Shown here piece by piece: positions 49,452-59,516 of a stretch of 64,000 nt of DNA. The DNA lies in NCBI RefSeq assembly GCF_014076845.1, contig NZ_JACGUT010000082.1, positions 584,015-648,014 on the forward strand. The letters are read 5' to 3'. A program made the position numbers and the translations under genes. Each line of letters opens with the position of its first letter. The stretch's first letter is position 1. The notes beneath the pieces are model-generated. The model was given only the letters and a program-made list of their open reading frames with translations, was not told the origin of the DNA and did no database searches. This DNA is from Colwellia sp. MB3u-41 (GTDB lineage Bacteria > Pseudomonadota > Gammaproteobacteria > Enterobacterales > Alteromonadaceae).

Positions 49452-49483
49452 TTTTGCGCCATAAACATGATTATGGCGCAAAA
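49452..49483. repeat. 13-bp inverted repeat in the pip leader
   Basis: A perfect stem TTTTGCGCCATAA / TTATGGCGCAAAA with a 6-base loop, 17 bases from the pip start. The T/A runs face inward to the stem, so it is not a classical terminator. It could be a leader structure or a protein-binding site. Confidence 0.6.
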
Positions 49484-49574
49484 TAGTAAAACTGTCAGTT
49501 TGAGTTAAGTATAAATAAATTTAGTTTGCGGGTGCTATTCTTGGTGATAACTTGCTAATAAAGTAATGAATATT

Positions 49575-50432
49575 TTAACTTTGATCGTGTTCTTCTGGAT
49601 TAAAATTCTCTAATGAAACGGTAAATAAGGCGCCAATAAGAACAACTAGCCAAGATAAGTAAACCCATAAAAAAAGAATGGGAATACCCGCTAAAGCGCC
49701 GTAAATACGTTCATAAGAAGGTAGTTGCGTTATATAAAAAGCAAAACCTTTTTTGGCGACTTCAAATAAAAGTGCGGCTAAAGTTGCCCCTAATAAAGCG
49801 TGTTTAATAGGGACGACTTTATTAGGAACAACGATATATAAAATAAGAAATGCACCGATTGAAGCAAAAACGGGTAAGGCTCTTAAGGCAATATTAGTAA
49901 GGCCAAAAATATCATAAGTTCCTATCGATATTAATGAAACGATATATGAGGTTGCCGCGATACTGCTTCCCATTAAAACAGGGCCTAATGTCAGAACCAT
50001 CCAATACATAGAAAAAGCAGTAACAATACGCCTTTTTGCTGTTACTCGCCAAATTTTATTGAGGCTCGTATCAATAGCTGAAATCAATAACAGCGCGAAT
50101 AAAAATAAAAAAGTAATAGCAATAGCTGACATTTCTGATGCATTAGTCACAAAACCCGTAATATGCTCTTTAACAACGTCACCTGCAGCAGGCATGAAAT
50201 TTTGATAGACAAAGTTTTCAATGATGCCTTTTATCTCAGTGAAAATAGGAAAGGCTGTCATGACTGACAACATCACAACAATTAATGGTACGAGTGACAT
50301 TAAGGTAACGTAAGATAAATAGCCGGCGGTAATATGCACCTGCTCTTTTGATATTCTCTTTAGAAAAAACAATATAAAATGCCAAATAGCCTGATTTTGG
50401 CGGTTGCTTTTAATCGTTTTAATCCAGTTCAT
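49575..50432 (-). CDS. YihY/BrkB-family inner membrane protein
   Basis: 285 residues with six hydrophobic segments. Signature [20 protein letters not shown] and '[24 protein letters not shown]' are those of YihY (formerly RNase BN). No ribonuclease function is expected; the role of the family is unclear. It stands alone. Confidence 0.9.
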   Translation of the reverse strand: MNWIKTIKSNRQNQAIWHFILFFLKRISKEQVHITAGYLSYVTLMSLVPLIVVMLSVMTAFPIFTEIKGIIENFVYQNFMPAAGDVVKEHITGFVTNASEMSAIAITFLFLFALLLISAIDTSLNKIWRVTAKRRIVTAFSMYWMVLTLGPVLMGSSIAATSYIVSLISIGTYDIFGLTNIALRALPVFASIGAFLILYIVVPNKVVPIKHALLGATLAALLFEVAKKGFAFYITQLPSYERIYGALAGIPILFLWVYLSWLVVLIGALFTVSLENFNPEEHDQS

Positions 50433-50532
50433 TACAAATTAATTATTATCTTATGATGAACAATATATTATGATAATTACTAAGCAAGTGATAGTGATAA
50501 TAATACTAATCAAATTTAACTTAGGAGTGATC

Positions 50533-50766
50533 ATGTCTAATCAAGGTTCAGGTGGTAATGTTTTAGCAGCAATATGTAGTTTTTTTATTGCGGGTTTAGG
50601 TCAATTAGTTCAAGGGAGGATCCTCGCAGCAATCCTGTTTTTCTTGTTAACTTGGGTTAACTACACATTAGCAGCGACAGGAATATTATTTTTTATGGCG
50701 ATTCCTGGCATTACTTTTCATTTTTGGGCAATTATTGATGCTGCACGCTACCGAGGTAGGAGTTAA
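50533..50766 (+). CDS. Small TM2-like membrane protein
   Basis: 77 residues from ATG 50533 (MSNQGSGGNVLAAICSFFIA), with TTAGGAG 9 bases upstream; an earlier in-frame start at 50470 has no ribosome-binding site. Two hydrophobic segments with GLGQLVQGR between, the layout of TM2-domain proteins. The stop overlaps the next start by one base, so the two are coupled. Confidence 0.8.
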   Translation: MSNQGSGGNVLAAICSFFIAGLGQLVQGRILAAILFFLLTWVNYTLAATGILFFMAIPGITFHFWAIIDAARYRGRS

Positions 50767-51416
50767 TGAGAGGTATGACGATAAACGTATCGTTATTTTT
50801 TCTTTTGCTTTCAATAGTAGGCTGTCAGTCAGCCTACTATTCAGCAATGGAGAAAGTAGGGAAACATAAACGTGATATATTAATTGAACGTATCGAAAGC
50901 GCGACAGGCTCGCAAAAGGAAGCAAAAAAAGAATTTAAAAACGCGTTAGATCAATTTTCTGCATTAGTAAATTTTGATGGTGGCGAGCTACAGCAGCAAT
51001 ATGAAATAAGTAATGACCGTTATCAAATAAGTAAAGTTGCCGCTGACGATGTTACAGCACGCATTAATGCTATTGAGGATGTTGCGGAAGCTTTATTTAA
51101 TGAATGGCATGATGAATTAGATCAATTCACCAATCAATCACTAAAACGACAAAGCCAATCTCGCTATAAAGAAACCCAAGGTCGCTATGCATCAGTCATT
51201 AAATCAATGCGGAATGCAGAAAGAAGAATGCAGCCTATTCTTAATGCACTTAAAGACAATATGCTTTATTTAAAACATAATCTGAATGCTCGAGCTATTG
51301 GTGAATTAAAAACCGAATATAAATTAATTAAGCAAGATGTTGAGCGATTGATTAATGATATGAATAGTTCAATTAACAAATCGCAAACATTCATAAAATC
51401 ACTTAAGGCGACTTAA
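50766..51416 (+). CDS. DUF2959-family lipoprotein
   Basis: 216 residues. Leader ending in SIVGC (lipobox Cys). The mature part is almost wholly helical, with YYSAMEKVGKHKRDILIERI at the start, the family hallmark, and heptad-like Lys/Glu/Leu content. It shares an operon with the small TM2-like gene. A terminator follows. Unknown function. Confidence 0.85.
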   Translation: MRGMTINVSLFFLLLSIVGCQSAYYSAMEKVGKHKRDILIERIESATGSQKEAKKEFKNALDQFSALVNFDGGELQQQYEISNDRYQISKVAADDVTARINAIEDVAEALFNEWHDELDQFTNQSLKRQSQSRYKETQGRYASVIKSMRNAERRMQPILNALKDNMLYLKHNLNARAIGELKTEYKLIKQDVERLINDMNSSINKSQTFIKSLKAT

Positions 51417-51465
51417 TTAAATTAAGCCGCTGAATTAACGGTACCTTCATCACTAAATGATGTCA

Positions 51466-51502
51466 GATGGTAACTTAGCGAGTTAAGTTACCATCAATAT
51501 TA
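51466..51502 (+). terminator. Terminator of the TM2-like/DUF2959 pair
   Basis: An 11-bp perfect stem (GATGGTAACTT / AAGTTACCATC, 8-base loop) followed by AATATTATTTTTT. Confidence 0.8.
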
Positions 51503-51537
51503 TTTTTTGTTACTGTTCTTTCCCTAGGCAAGGTCAA

Positions 51538-51723
51538 TTAAAGCGTTTTGACATTCGCTCTAGAGTGGTTCAAAACTGAATGAGACAATATATCATCTTG
51601 CTCTTGGTTTTGATTGATGGAAGCAAGTAAACTAGAGAGCTCTTTTATTTGAGTGGGTCCAGCAATACCTTGTTCAAAAAGTTCACTCAAGTGTTGTAAC
51701 ATTTTTAGTTGCTCTGCAGACAT
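51538..51723 (-). CDS. Tiny helical protein A, unknown
   Basis: 61 residues, start with AAGGA 9 bases upstream. Sequence MSAEQLKMLQHLSELFEQGI resembles the neighbour at 51775-51957 (QLxxLxxLFE, then a helical E...L..L pattern), so the two are probably paralogues. No membrane segment or known motif. Probably a small protein-binding helix pair. Confidence 0.6.
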   Translation of the reverse strand: MSAEQLKMLQHLSELFEQGIAGPTQIKELSSLLASINQNQEQDDILSHSVLNHSRANVKTL

Positions 51724-51774
51724 CTTAGAATTCCTTTTCTCGTGTTAATAAGTAAAAATAAACAGTGCTTTTAG

Positions 51775-51957
51775 TTATGAAGCAGTGGCATGTTGATATT
51801 GACTGGGTGCTTTCATTGGTAGTCCTATTTCTCTGCCATCGTCGATGTATTCTTGATAAAGAATATTTAACTCTCTGCGCTCTATAAGGCTAGCGCTATC
51901 AGAAACTACTTTTTCAAATAAATCATTTAACTGTATTAATTTTTTTTGCTCCATCAT
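51775..51957 (-). CDS. Tiny helical protein B, unknown
   Basis: 60 residues from ATG 51957, preceded by GGGAG at ribosome-binding distance; an upstream in-frame ATG at 51978 lies before that site and is unlikely. Reads MMEQKKLIQLNDLFEKVVSD, similar to protein A at 51538-51723. 51 bases separate the two genes. No function recognised. Confidence 0.6.
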   Translation of the reverse strand: MMEQKKLIQLNDLFEKVVSDSASLIERRELNILYQEYIDDGREIGLPMKAPSQYQHATAS

Positions 51958-52222
51958 AAGTTTTCTCCCTGCACTCATATTTTAGAAATTAGATTTATAA
52001 AATAAGCGTAACAGTAAAACAGATATTCACCAGTAAAATATAATGGATGACGTTGGCTATATAACTTTCAACCACTTACCTCTAAAATTATTTTTAATTT
52101 AAAAACAATAAGTTAGTGAACAAAAACAAACTTCACCTGCAGTTACTTATGCTATTTCCTATGTAAGCTTAAGACATCTCTTACAGCATATGACGTTTAA
52201 GCTTACTAAAATTTACTGACAA

Positions 52223-52246
52223 AAAAACCAGCCGAAGCTGGTTTTT
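52223..52246 (-). terminator. Rho-independent terminator of typA
   Basis: A 10-bp stem (AAAAACCAGC / GCTGGTTTTT, loop CGAA as plus strand) giving a T run on the minus strand, 23 bases past the typA stop. Confidence 0.9.
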
Positions 52247-52268
52247 ATCAACCGTCTACATAAGAGGT

Positions 52269-54083
52269 TTATTTAGGACGAGTATCACGCTTACGTTCAT
52301 TCTCTTTTAAAAGCTTTTTACGAATACGAATGCTTAATGGTGTTACTTCTACTAGCTCATCGTTATCAATAAATTCAAGTGCTTGCTCAAGTGACATAAC
52401 GATAGGTGGTGTTAACGTTTGTGCTTCATCAGTACCTGATGAACGAACGTTAGTTAACTGCTTACCTTTAAGAGCGTTTACGGTTAAATCATTGTCACGA
52501 CTATGAATACCAATAACTTGACCTTCATAAATATCAACTCCGTGTCCGATCAACATACGACCACGTGATTGCAAGTTGAATATTGCATTCGTTAATGCTT
52601 TACCCGTTGCATTACCGATCATTACACCATTTTTACGCTGGCCAATATCGCCACCCTTATGAGGTCCGTATTCAAAAAATGTATGATAGATTAAGCCAGA
52701 ACCTGACGTTAATGTCATAAATTCAGTTTGGAAACCGATCAAACCACGACTTGGCATGATGAAGTCCATACGAATACGACCCGTTCCATCAGGTGCCATA
52801 TCTGTTAATTCAGCTTTACGAACACCCATTCTTTCCATAATAGGTCCTTGATGTTGTTCTTCAACATCAATGGTTACGTTTTCGTAAGGTTCTTGTATTT
52901 GGCCGTCAATTTCACGAATAATAACTTCAGGGCGTGATACCGCTAACTCAAAGCCTTCACGACGCATGTTTTCAATTAAAATGCCTAAGTGAAGCTCACC
53001 ACGACCTGAAACTTTAAATTTATCAGCATCAGGAAGTTGCTCAACACGTAAAGCAACGTTGTGAATTAATTCTTTGTCTAAACGGTCTTTGATGTTACGT
53101 GAAGTAACAAACTTACCTTCTTTACCACAAAATGGTGAAGTGTTTACTTGGAAAGTCATATTGATAGTAGGTTCATCAACAGATAACGCTGGTAAGCCTT
53201 CAACTTCTGTAGGGCAACAAACTGTATCTGATATTTTTAACTCGCCTAGACCCGTAATGGCAATAATATCGCCAGCAAAACCTTCAGCAATATCAAGACG
53301 CTCTAAACCTAAGTAACCAAATACTTTACCAACTTTAGCGTTATGAACCTTGCCAGTTGCTAATTTAATTGTCACTTGTTGGTTTGGTTTAACAGAACCA
53401 CGAGTAATACGACCAACACCGATTACGCCTAAGTAAGAACTGTAATCAAGTTGAGAGATTTGCATTTGAAATGGACCATCTGGATCCGCTTCTGGCTGTG
53501 GCACTTCTTTAAGAATAGTATCAAATAAAGGAGTCATGTCAGTGCCGGTTACGCCCTCTTCGAGCGAAGCCCAACCATTTATTGCTGAAGCGTAAACAAC
53601 TTTAAAGTCAAGCTGTTCATCAGTAGCGCCAAGGTTGTCAAACAATTCAAAAACTTGGTCCATAACCCAATCAGGGCGAGAGCCAGGCTTATCAACTTTA
53701 TTGATAACAAGAATTGGCTTTAAACCTTGAGCAAACGCTTTTTTCGTTACGAAACGCGTTTGTGGCATAGGGCCTTCTTGTGCATCAACAATAAGTAACA
53801 CCGAATCTACCATTGACATAACACGCTCAACTTCACCACCAAAATCAGCATGGCCAGGAGTATCTACGATGTTTACACGGTAACCGTTCCAGTTAATAGC
53901 CGTATTTTTAGCTAAGATTGTGATACCACGTTCTTTTTCGATATCATTCGAATCCATCGTACGCTCTTCAAGACCGCCGCGGGCATCAAGGGTACCTGAT
54001 TGTTCTAATAATTTATCAACCAAAGTTGTTTTACCATGATCAACGTGGGCTATGATGGCAACATTACGTAATTTATCTAACAC
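52269..54083 (-). CDS. typA: Ribosome-associated GTPase TypA/BipA
   Basis: 604 residues. G1 [16 protein letters not shown]3 [13 protein letters not shown]4 NKVDKPGSR, then EF-G-like domains II, III and V and the BipA-specific C-terminal domain ([20 protein letters not shown]). It binds ribosomes and supports growth at low temperature and stress. Monocistronic, divergent from glnA. Confidence 0.97.
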   Translation of the reverse strand: MLDKLRNVAIIAHVDHGKTTLVDKLLEQSGTLDARGGLEERTMDSNDIEKERGITILAKNTAINWNGYRVNIVDTPGHADFGGEVERVMSMVDSVLLIVDAQEGPMPQTRFVTKKAFAQGLKPILVINKVDKPGSRPDWVMDQVFELFDNLGATDEQLDFKVVYASAINGWASLEEGVTGTDMTPLFDTILKEVPQPEADPDGPFQMQISQLDYSSYLGVIGVGRITRGSVKPNQQVTIKLATGKVHNAKVGKVFGYLGLERLDIAEGFAGDIIAITGLGELKISDTVCCPTEVEGLPALSVDEPTINMTFQVNTSPFCGKEGKFVTSRNIKDRLDKELIHNVALRVEQLPDADKFKVSGRGELHLGILIENMRREGFELAVSRPEVIIREIDGQIQEPYENVTIDVEEQHQGPIMERMGVRKAELTDMAPDGTGRIRMDFIMPSRGLIGFQTEFMTLTSGSGLIYHTFFEYGPHKGGDIGQRKNGVMIGNATGKALTNAIFNLQSRGRMLIGHGVDIYEGQVIGIHSRDNDLTVNALKGKQLTNVRSSGTDEAQTLTPPIVMSLEQALEFIDNDELVEVTPLSIRIRKKLLKENERKRDTRPK

Positions 54084-54283
54084 GGGTTTTACTCACTTCT
54101 TGCAAGACTTTTTCATCAAAAGAATATAGGGCTATAATTGGGCGCGAATTATACAGTAATGAATTCAACAAAGACAGCAACAAATATTTCAATGCTTATT
54201 AAAATCTCCATACACTAATTGTTACGCCCTGTTATACTCTTAAGCACCAAAAGCCAGCAAACGCACCACCTTGAAGCAATGGA

Positions 54284-54300
54284 TGCACGCTATTGGTGCA
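54284..54300. promoter_or_regulatory. NtrC binding site upstream of glnA
   Basis: TGCACGCTATTGGTGCA: both TGCAC and GTGCA half-sites with the 7-base spacing of the consensus (TGCACC-N5-GGTGCA). It lies 52 bases upstream of the sigma54 promoter. A typical enhancer position. Confidence 0.8.
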
Positions 54301-54351
54301 TGGCGTTATAGTTAGATAGCTTAACACCTTATATACAATGACTTTTTCTGT

Positions 54352-54367
54352 TGGCATGAATTTCGCT
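54352..54367 (+). promoter_or_regulatory. Sigma54 promoter of glnA
   Basis: TGGCATGAATTTCGCT: GG and GC elements with exactly 10 bases between them, as required for RpoN (-24/-12). About 60 bases before the glnA start. Confidence 0.75.
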
Positions 54368-54425
54368 TTATGCCAATCATGCAATGTGCAAACGTATTTT
54401 ATTTTAAAGACACTGGAGACTTTAC

Positions 54426-55832
54426 ATGTCACAAGCCGTATTAGATTTAATCAAAGACAACGACGTTAAATTTGTTGACCTACGTTTTACTGATTCAAAA
54501 GGTAAAGAGCAACACGTTTCAATTCCTCACCACCAAGTAAATGAAGATTTCTTCGAAGACGGCAAAATGTTTGATGGTTCATCTATTGAAGGTTGGAAGG
54601 GTATTAATGAATCTGACATGGTGATGATGCCTGACGCTGAGTCAGCAATTCTAGACCCTTTTACAGATGCAGTAACATTAAATATTCGTTGTGACATATT
54701 AGAGCCAAGCACAATGCAAGGTTACAGCCGTGACCCTCGTTCAGTCGCTAAACGCGCTGAAGAGTATTTACGTAGTACAGGTATTGCTGATACGGTATTA
54801 ATTGGACCTGAGCCAGAGTTCTTCTTATTTGATGATGTGCGTTTTAGTACTGATATGAGTGGTTCTTTTTATAAAATTGATGATAAAGAAGCGGCTTGGA
54901 ATTCAGGTACTGAATACGAAGAAGGCAATATGGGTCACCGTCCAGGCGTTAAAGGTGGTTACTTTCCAACATCCCCAGTAGATTCCTCACAAGATATACG
55001 TTCAGCCATGTGTTTAGTTATGGAAGAAATGGGCTTAGTTGTCGAAGCACATCACCATGAAGTAGCAACGGCTGGTCAAAACGAAATTGCATGTCGTTTC
55101 AATACGTTAGTAAAAAAAGCTGATGAAGTTCAAATTTATAAATATGTAGTACATAACGTTGCACATGCTTATGGTAAAACAGCGACTTTTATGCCAAAGC
55201 CTTTAGTAGGTGATAACGGTTCAGGTATGCACGTTCATCAATCTCTCGCGAAAGATGGTGTAAACTTATTCGCAGGCGATAAATACGGTGGTTTATCTGA
55301 GATGGCACTTTATTATATTGGCGGCATTATCAAGCATGCTAAAGCATTGAATGCTTTTACTAACCCAGCAACTAACTCTTACAAACGTTTAGTGCCGCAT
55401 TTTGAAGCGCCAGTAATGCTTGCATATTCAGCACGTAACCGTTCTGCATCGATTCGTATTCCAATTGTTCCATCACCAAAAGCAATGCGTATTGAAGCTC
55501 GCTTCCCTGATCCAGCAGCAAACCCTTATTTAGCTTTCACTGCATTACTAATGGCTGGCCTTGATGGTATTAAAAACAAAATTCATCCTGGTGATGCGAT
55601 GGATAAAGATTTATACGACTTACCTGCAGAAGAGGCAGCAGCTATCCCACAAGTAGCAACATCCCTTGAAGATGCATTACAAAGTTTAGAAGCCGATTAT
55701 GAGTTCTTAACGGCGGGTGGTGTTATGGATAAAGACATGATTGATGCCTACATTGCGATTAAACGTGGTGAATCACAACGTGTAAACATGACAACTCATC
55801 CATTAGAGTTTGAATTGTATTACAGTGTGTAA
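54426..55832 (+). CDS. glnA: Glutamine synthetase, type I
   Basis: 468 residues, class I-beta. [37 protein letters not shown], the [12 protein letters not shown] loop and the regulatory Tyr (about 397) in [12 protein letters not shown] for adenylylation. It makes glutamine from glutamate and ammonia. The sigma54 promoter and NtrC site are upstream, and ntrBC lies 0.7 kb downstream. Confidence 0.98.
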   Translation: MSQAVLDLIKDNDVKFVDLRFTDSKGKEQHVSIPHHQVNEDFFEDGKMFDGSSIEGWKGINESDMVMMPDAESAILDPFTDAVTLNIRCDILEPSTMQGYSRDPRSVAKRAEEYLRSTGIADTVLIGPEPEFFLFDDVRFSTDMSGSFYKIDDKEAAWNSGTEYEEGNMGHRPGVKGGYFPTSPVDSSQDIRSAMCLVMEEMGLVVEAHHHEVATAGQNEIACRFNTLVKKADEVQIYKYVVHNVAHAYGKTATFMPKPLVGDNGSGMHVHQSLAKDGVNLFAGDKYGGLSEMALYYIGGIIKHAKALNAFTNPATNSYKRLVPHFEAPVMLAYSARNRSASIRIPIVPSPKAMRIEARFPDPAANPYLAFTALLMAGLDGIKNKIHPGDAMDKDLYDLPAEEAAAIPQVATSLEDALQSLEADYEFLTAGGVMDKDMIDAYIAIKRGESQRVNMTTHPLEFELYYSV

Positions 55833-55855
55833 CCTACATTAAGTGATTAAATAAT

Positions 55856-55883
55856 AAAAAAGCTCACTTCGGTGAGCTTTTTT
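55856..55883. terminator. Terminator of glnA
   Basis: A6-GCTCAC-TTCG-GTGAGC-T6: a strong stem with a stable tetraloop and T run, 24 bases past the stop. It is bidirectional by sequence but no convergent gene exists. Confidence 0.95.
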
Positions 55884-55945
55884 GTGGCAAAAGGGCCATT
55901 ATTTATATAAGTTTAAGAGAGACATTTTTAAATTGAGTTAACTTT

Positions 55946-56467
55946 TTGCGCTATTCATTGTTGCTATTAATCTTAATCATCACATTACTCAGTAGTCATG
56001 TCTTTGCAGCGTCAACAAAAATTTATGTTTGGAGAAGTGATGATGGTGTTTTAGTTTTTTCTGATAGCCCTATACCTGGCGCTGAAGAAGTTGAAATTAG
56101 CGAACCTAATATAGGCTCTTCTGTTGATACCTCAATGCTTGATTTAACGCCAAAAGTTATAAAAAATGACTATCAAGTTGAAATAGAGCAACCTAAACAA
56201 AAGGCAACTATTAGGGACAACACTGGCTCAGTATATATAGCGGGAAGTATTAAACCTATATTTAAACAAGGCTTAAATATTCAATTATATTTGGACGACA
56301 GTCCTTATGGCCCCCCCCAGTCCCACTCTATGTTTGTACTGCGAAATATCGACCGTGGTAAACATATCATAAAAATGCAATTACTTAATGAAAAAGGCAA
56401 GGTAATTGCATTATCTAAATCTATAACGTTTTATATGCATAGAGCATCAGTAAATAACGCTAATTGA
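55946..56467 (+). CDS. DUF4124-domain exported protein
   Basis: 173 residues from a TTG start; signal peptide (LLLLILIITLLSSHVFA). The DUF4124 core 'KIYVWRSDDGVLVFSDSPIPGAEEVEI' sits at the mature N-terminus. An Ig-like stretch follows (YIAGSIKPIFKQGLNIQLYL). An unusual run of eight C at 56311-56318 lies in the coding sequence (Gly-Pro-Pro-Gln). It is commonly found between glnA and ntrB in related genomes. Role unknown. Confidence 0.8.
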   Translation: MRYSLLLLILIITLLSSHVFAASTKIYVWRSDDGVLVFSDSPIPGAEEVEISEPNIGSSVDTSMLDLTPKVIKNDYQVEIEQPKQKATIRDNTGSVYIAGSIKPIFKQGLNIQLYLDDSPYGPPQSHSMFVLRNIDRGKHIIKMQLLNEKGKVIALSKSITFYMHRASVNNAN

Positions 56468-56515
56468 TTAGTATTTAGTGCAACTTGCACCAAATATAAT
56501 TACATTGATATTTTT

Positions 56516-56532
56516 CGCACTAAATGAGTGCA
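56516..56532. promoter_or_regulatory. NtrC-like box overlapping the ntrB leader
   Basis: CGCACTAAATGAGTGCA has GCAC and GTGC half-sites seven bases apart, as in the glnA enhancer. It ends 10 bases before the ntrB ATG and abuts the AAAAGG ribosome-binding site, so bound NtrC would more likely repress than activate. A further GTGCA..TGCAC pair lies at 56479-56491. Confidence 0.55.
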
Positions 56533-56542
56533 AAAGGTTTGT

Positions 56543-57637
56543 ATGTCCAGTATCAGCACTAAAGATCAACAATTAAAACTTCATTATCAACAAAAACTGC
56601 CAAACCAGATGGTAACGGCACTCGTTGTGCTGGACAGTAAGTTGGCGATCCAATATGCTAATCCTGCAGCTGAAGCCCTCTTAATTAAGAGTTTCAACAA
56701 GCTATACAACTTACCAATTACCACGGTCTTCTATAATACCCCCATTAAAAAAGAGCGCTTAGAACAGCTTCTCACTTCTGGACAAGAATTTAGTGATAGT
56801 GATGTCACTATTGAATTTTTTGATCACAGCCGTATTACCGTAGAAATTACAGCTTCCTCTGTTGAATTTAGCAAACAGCCTCATATCATTTTAGAATTCA
56901 AACAAATTGACCAACAAAAAAAAATGAGCATAGAAGCCTTTCAGCACCAGCAGTGGGAGTCTTCTAGAGATTTGATACGAGGACTTGCTCATGAAATTAA
57001 GAATCCACTGGGTGGTCTTCGCGGTGCAGCTCAATTATTAAGTAAAGAACTGACGAAAGAACAACAAGAATATACTGAGATAATTATTGAACAAGCTGAC
57101 CGCTTAACTAATTTAGTGGATAAGCTCTTAGGACCCAATCAATTACCTCAGATGGCAGAGCAAAATATTCATATTGTTTTGGAAAAAGTTTATAAGTTAA
57201 TTAATTTTAATAACCCTAGAAATATTAAAATTATTCGGGATTACGACCCTTCAATTCCTGAGATAAGTTTTGACCAAGATAAATTACAGCAGGCTGTTTT
57301 AAATATTGTTAATAACGCCGTTCAAATTATTGATGAACATTGCAACATAACATTAAAAACAAGAGCTGCAAGTAATAAAACCATCAATGGCCGGCGCATA
57401 AAACTATGTGTTCAAATTAGTATTATTGATAATGGTCCCGGAATTCCAAAAAAAATTCAAGACACTTTGTTTTACCCTATGGTTTCTGCACGAGATAATG
57501 GTACCGGATTAGGTTTATCTATTTCACAAACATTAGTGCAGCAACATAAGGGAAAGCTTTCCTGTTATAGCCGACCTGGTCATACCGAGTTCCTAATTTT
57601 ACTACCTTTACAAGAAGAGAATTATAATGAATGTTGA
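56543..57637 (+). CDS. ntrB: Nitrogen regulation sensor histidine kinase NtrB
   Basis: 364 residues from ATG 56543 with AAAAGG upstream; an in-frame GTG at 56528 is less likely. PAS-type N-terminal domain (about 20-110), HisKA with GLAHEIKNPLGGLRG (phospho-acceptor His), and HATPase_c (DNGPGIP, GTGLGLSISQTLV). It phosphorylates NtrC under nitrogen limitation. Stop overlaps the ntrC start by 11 bases. Confidence 0.95.
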   Translation: MSSISTKDQQLKLHYQQKLPNQMVTALVVLDSKLAIQYANPAAEALLIKSFNKLYNLPITTVFYNTPIKKERLEQLLTSGQEFSDSDVTIEFFDHSRITVEITASSVEFSKQPHIILEFKQIDQQKKMSIEAFQHQQWESSRDLIRGLAHEIKNPLGGLRGAAQLLSKELTKEQQEYTEIIIEQADRLTNLVDKLLGPNQLPQMAEQNIHIVLEKVYKLINFNNPRNIKIIRDYDPSIPEISFDQDKLQQAVLNIVNNAVQIIDEHCNITLKTRAASNKTINGRRIKLCVQISIIDNGPGIPKKIQDTLFYPMVSARDNGTGLGLSISQTLVQQHKGKLSCYSRPGHTEFLILLPLQEENYNEC

Positions 57638-59033
57638 GCAAGTTTGGATAGTAGACGATGACAGCTCTATTCGCTGGGTATTAGAAAAAGCTTTATCCGG
57701 AGCAAGTATTTCAGTCGCTTCTTTTGAAAAACCAGAAGATTTACTTGTTGCACTTGAACATCAGCAACCTGAAGTTATTATTTCTGATATAAGAATGCCT
57801 AATATCGACGGTATGACGCTACTAAGTCGTATTAGTGAACAATTCCCTAATCTCCCAGTAATAATAATGACTGCTCATTCAGATCTAGACAGTGCTGTAA
57901 ATGCGTATCAAGGGGGAGCTTTTGAATATCTACCAAAACCATTCGATACCGACGAAGCCATTTCACTTACAAGACGAGCGTTAACATATGCTCGAGAGCA
58001 AACAGCTAAACGTAAGCACTCGATAGCCGTACCTGATCCAGTGGGCATAATTGGGGCAGCACCCGCTATGCAAGAGGTATTTCGAGCCATTGGACGATTA
58101 TCACGTTCGAGTATAAGCGTACTAATTAATGGCGAGTCAGGCACAGGGAAAGAATTAGTTGCTCATGCTCTTCATATTCACAGTCCGCGTTCAGATGCTC
58201 CATTTATTCCTTTAAATATGGCTGCAATACCAAAAGACTTAATCGAATCTGAATTATTTGGTCATGAAAAAGGCGCATTTACTGGCGCAAATGCGGTGCG
58301 TCAAGGTCGTTTTGAACAAGCACATAAAGGCACATTATTTTTAGATGAAATAGGCGATATGCCATTAGATATCCAAACCCGCTTATTACGTGTTTTAGCT
58401 GATGGCCAATTTTATCGGGTCGGTGGTCACTCACCGATTCAAGTTGATGTAAGAATAATTGCAGCAACGCACCAAAACCTGGAAGTTCAAGTGAGTAACG
58501 GAGATTTCCGCGAAGATTTGTTTCACCGTTTAAATGTTATAAGAATACAATTACCTAGTTTGCGTGAACGAAAAGAAGATATTGAACAGCTGATTAATCA
58601 TTTTCTACACTTAGCCGCAAAAGAATTAGAAGTCGAACAAAAGACATTACAAAAATCAACCCTTAACTATTTACAGCAATGCCCGTGGCCTGGAAATGTT
58701 CGGCAACTTGAGAATATTTGTCGTTATTTGACAGTCATGGCGAGTGGTAAAGAAATTTTATTAGATGACCTTCCTAGCGAGCTCACAGAAAAAAAAGCAC
58801 TATCTAACAACGCCAGCGAGGTTTCATCTTGGCCGGTTGCTTTACAAAAATGGGTTGACGAAGAATTAGTAAAGGGTAACAGTAATATTATAGAGTGTGC
58901 GTTACCAGAATTTGAGAGAATATTGTTGGAGCGAGCACTCCATTTTACTCAAGGAAGGAAGCAAGAAGCTGCTAAAAAGTTAGGATGGGGGAGAAACACG
59001 TTAACAAGGAAATTAAAAGAACTTAATATGTAA
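57627..59033 (+). CDS. ntrC: Nitrogen regulator NtrC, sigma54 activator
   Basis: 468 residues. Receiver with Asp54 in VIISDIRMP. AAA+ domain with Walker A GESGTGKELVAHAL, the GAFTGA sigma54-contact loop and DEIGDMPL (Walker B). Fis-type HTH at the end (KQEAAKKLGWGRNTLTRKL). Activates glnA from the site at 54284. No terminator seen. Confidence 0.97.
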   Translation: MNVEQVWIVDDDSSIRWVLEKALSGASISVASFEKPEDLLVALEHQQPEVIISDIRMPNIDGMTLLSRISEQFPNLPVIIMTAHSDLDSAVNAYQGGAFEYLPKPFDTDEAISLTRRALTYAREQTAKRKHSIAVPDPVGIIGAAPAMQEVFRAIGRLSRSSISVLINGESGTGKELVAHALHIHSPRSDAPFIPLNMAAIPKDLIESELFGHEKGAFTGANAVRQGRFEQAHKGTLFLDEIGDMPLDIQTRLLRVLADGQFYRVGGHSPIQVDVRIIAATHQNLEVQVSNGDFREDLFHRLNVIRIQLPSLRERKEDIEQLINHFLHLAAKELEVEQKTLQKSTLNYLQQCPWPGNVRQLENICRYLTVMASGKEILLDDLPSELTEKKALSNNASEVSSWPVALQKWVDEELVKGNSNIIECALPEFERILLERALHFTQGRKQEAAKKLGWGRNTLTRKLKELNM

Positions 59034-59052
59034 AAGATAGGTGAAAGTACCG

Positions 59053-59436
59053 TTAGGTGCTTTCACATGCTTCATTTATACAACGTTTGCAACTGTTACA
59101 TAATTTCAAATTAATTAAATGAGCTGCAACAATAAGACTAGCACCCAACACAATAAAATAAGGTTGAATATCTTCAGAAAAGTCATGTTTTATCCAATAA
59201 ATACCAACGCCTAAGAATAACAAGTAGAAAGGATAAATTTTTCTATGGTACTTTTTAAAGCCCGAAAATAACGCTACAGTACCTAGTATAGCTGTCATCA
59301 TTAAAAAAATATGTTCCCATGCATGATCAGCTAAAAAGCTTAATCCTAATAAAGGGAGTGCAGGTAGTAAAATGGGCAATAGAATACAATGAAGAGCACA
59401 AAGCGAAGTTGCGGTTATTCCAATTCGATCAAGCAC
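59053..59436 (-). CDS. MerC-domain membrane protein
   Basis: 127 residues, four hydrophobic segments. The CALHCILLP motif near residue 13 is the metal-binding signature of MerC, with a Cys-rich tail (CNSCKRCINEAC). Related genes in marine bacteria are near metal-homeostasis genes, but none is here except zur far away. A direct-repeat pair lies upstream. Confidence 0.8.
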   Translation of the reverse strand: MLDRIGITATSLCALHCILLPILLPALPLLGLSFLADHAWEHIFLMMTAILGTVALFSGFKKYHRKIYPFYLLFLGVGIYWIKHDFSEDIQPYFIVLGASLIVAAHLINLKLCNSCKRCINEACEST

Positions 59437-59481
59437 TGTATACTTCCCTTGGATTCAAATAGTGAGTAGATTTAAAAGCGG

Positions 59482-59510
59482 ATAGTATCACAATTGATAT
59501 AGTATCACAA
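59482..59510. repeat. 12-bp direct repeat upstream of the MerC-domain gene
   Basis: Two copies of ATAGTATCACAA (59482-59493, 59499-59510), 17 bases centre to centre, in the promoter region between the MerC-domain gene and epmA. Possible binding sites for a regulator. Confidence 0.7.
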
Positions 59511-59516
59511 AAATTT

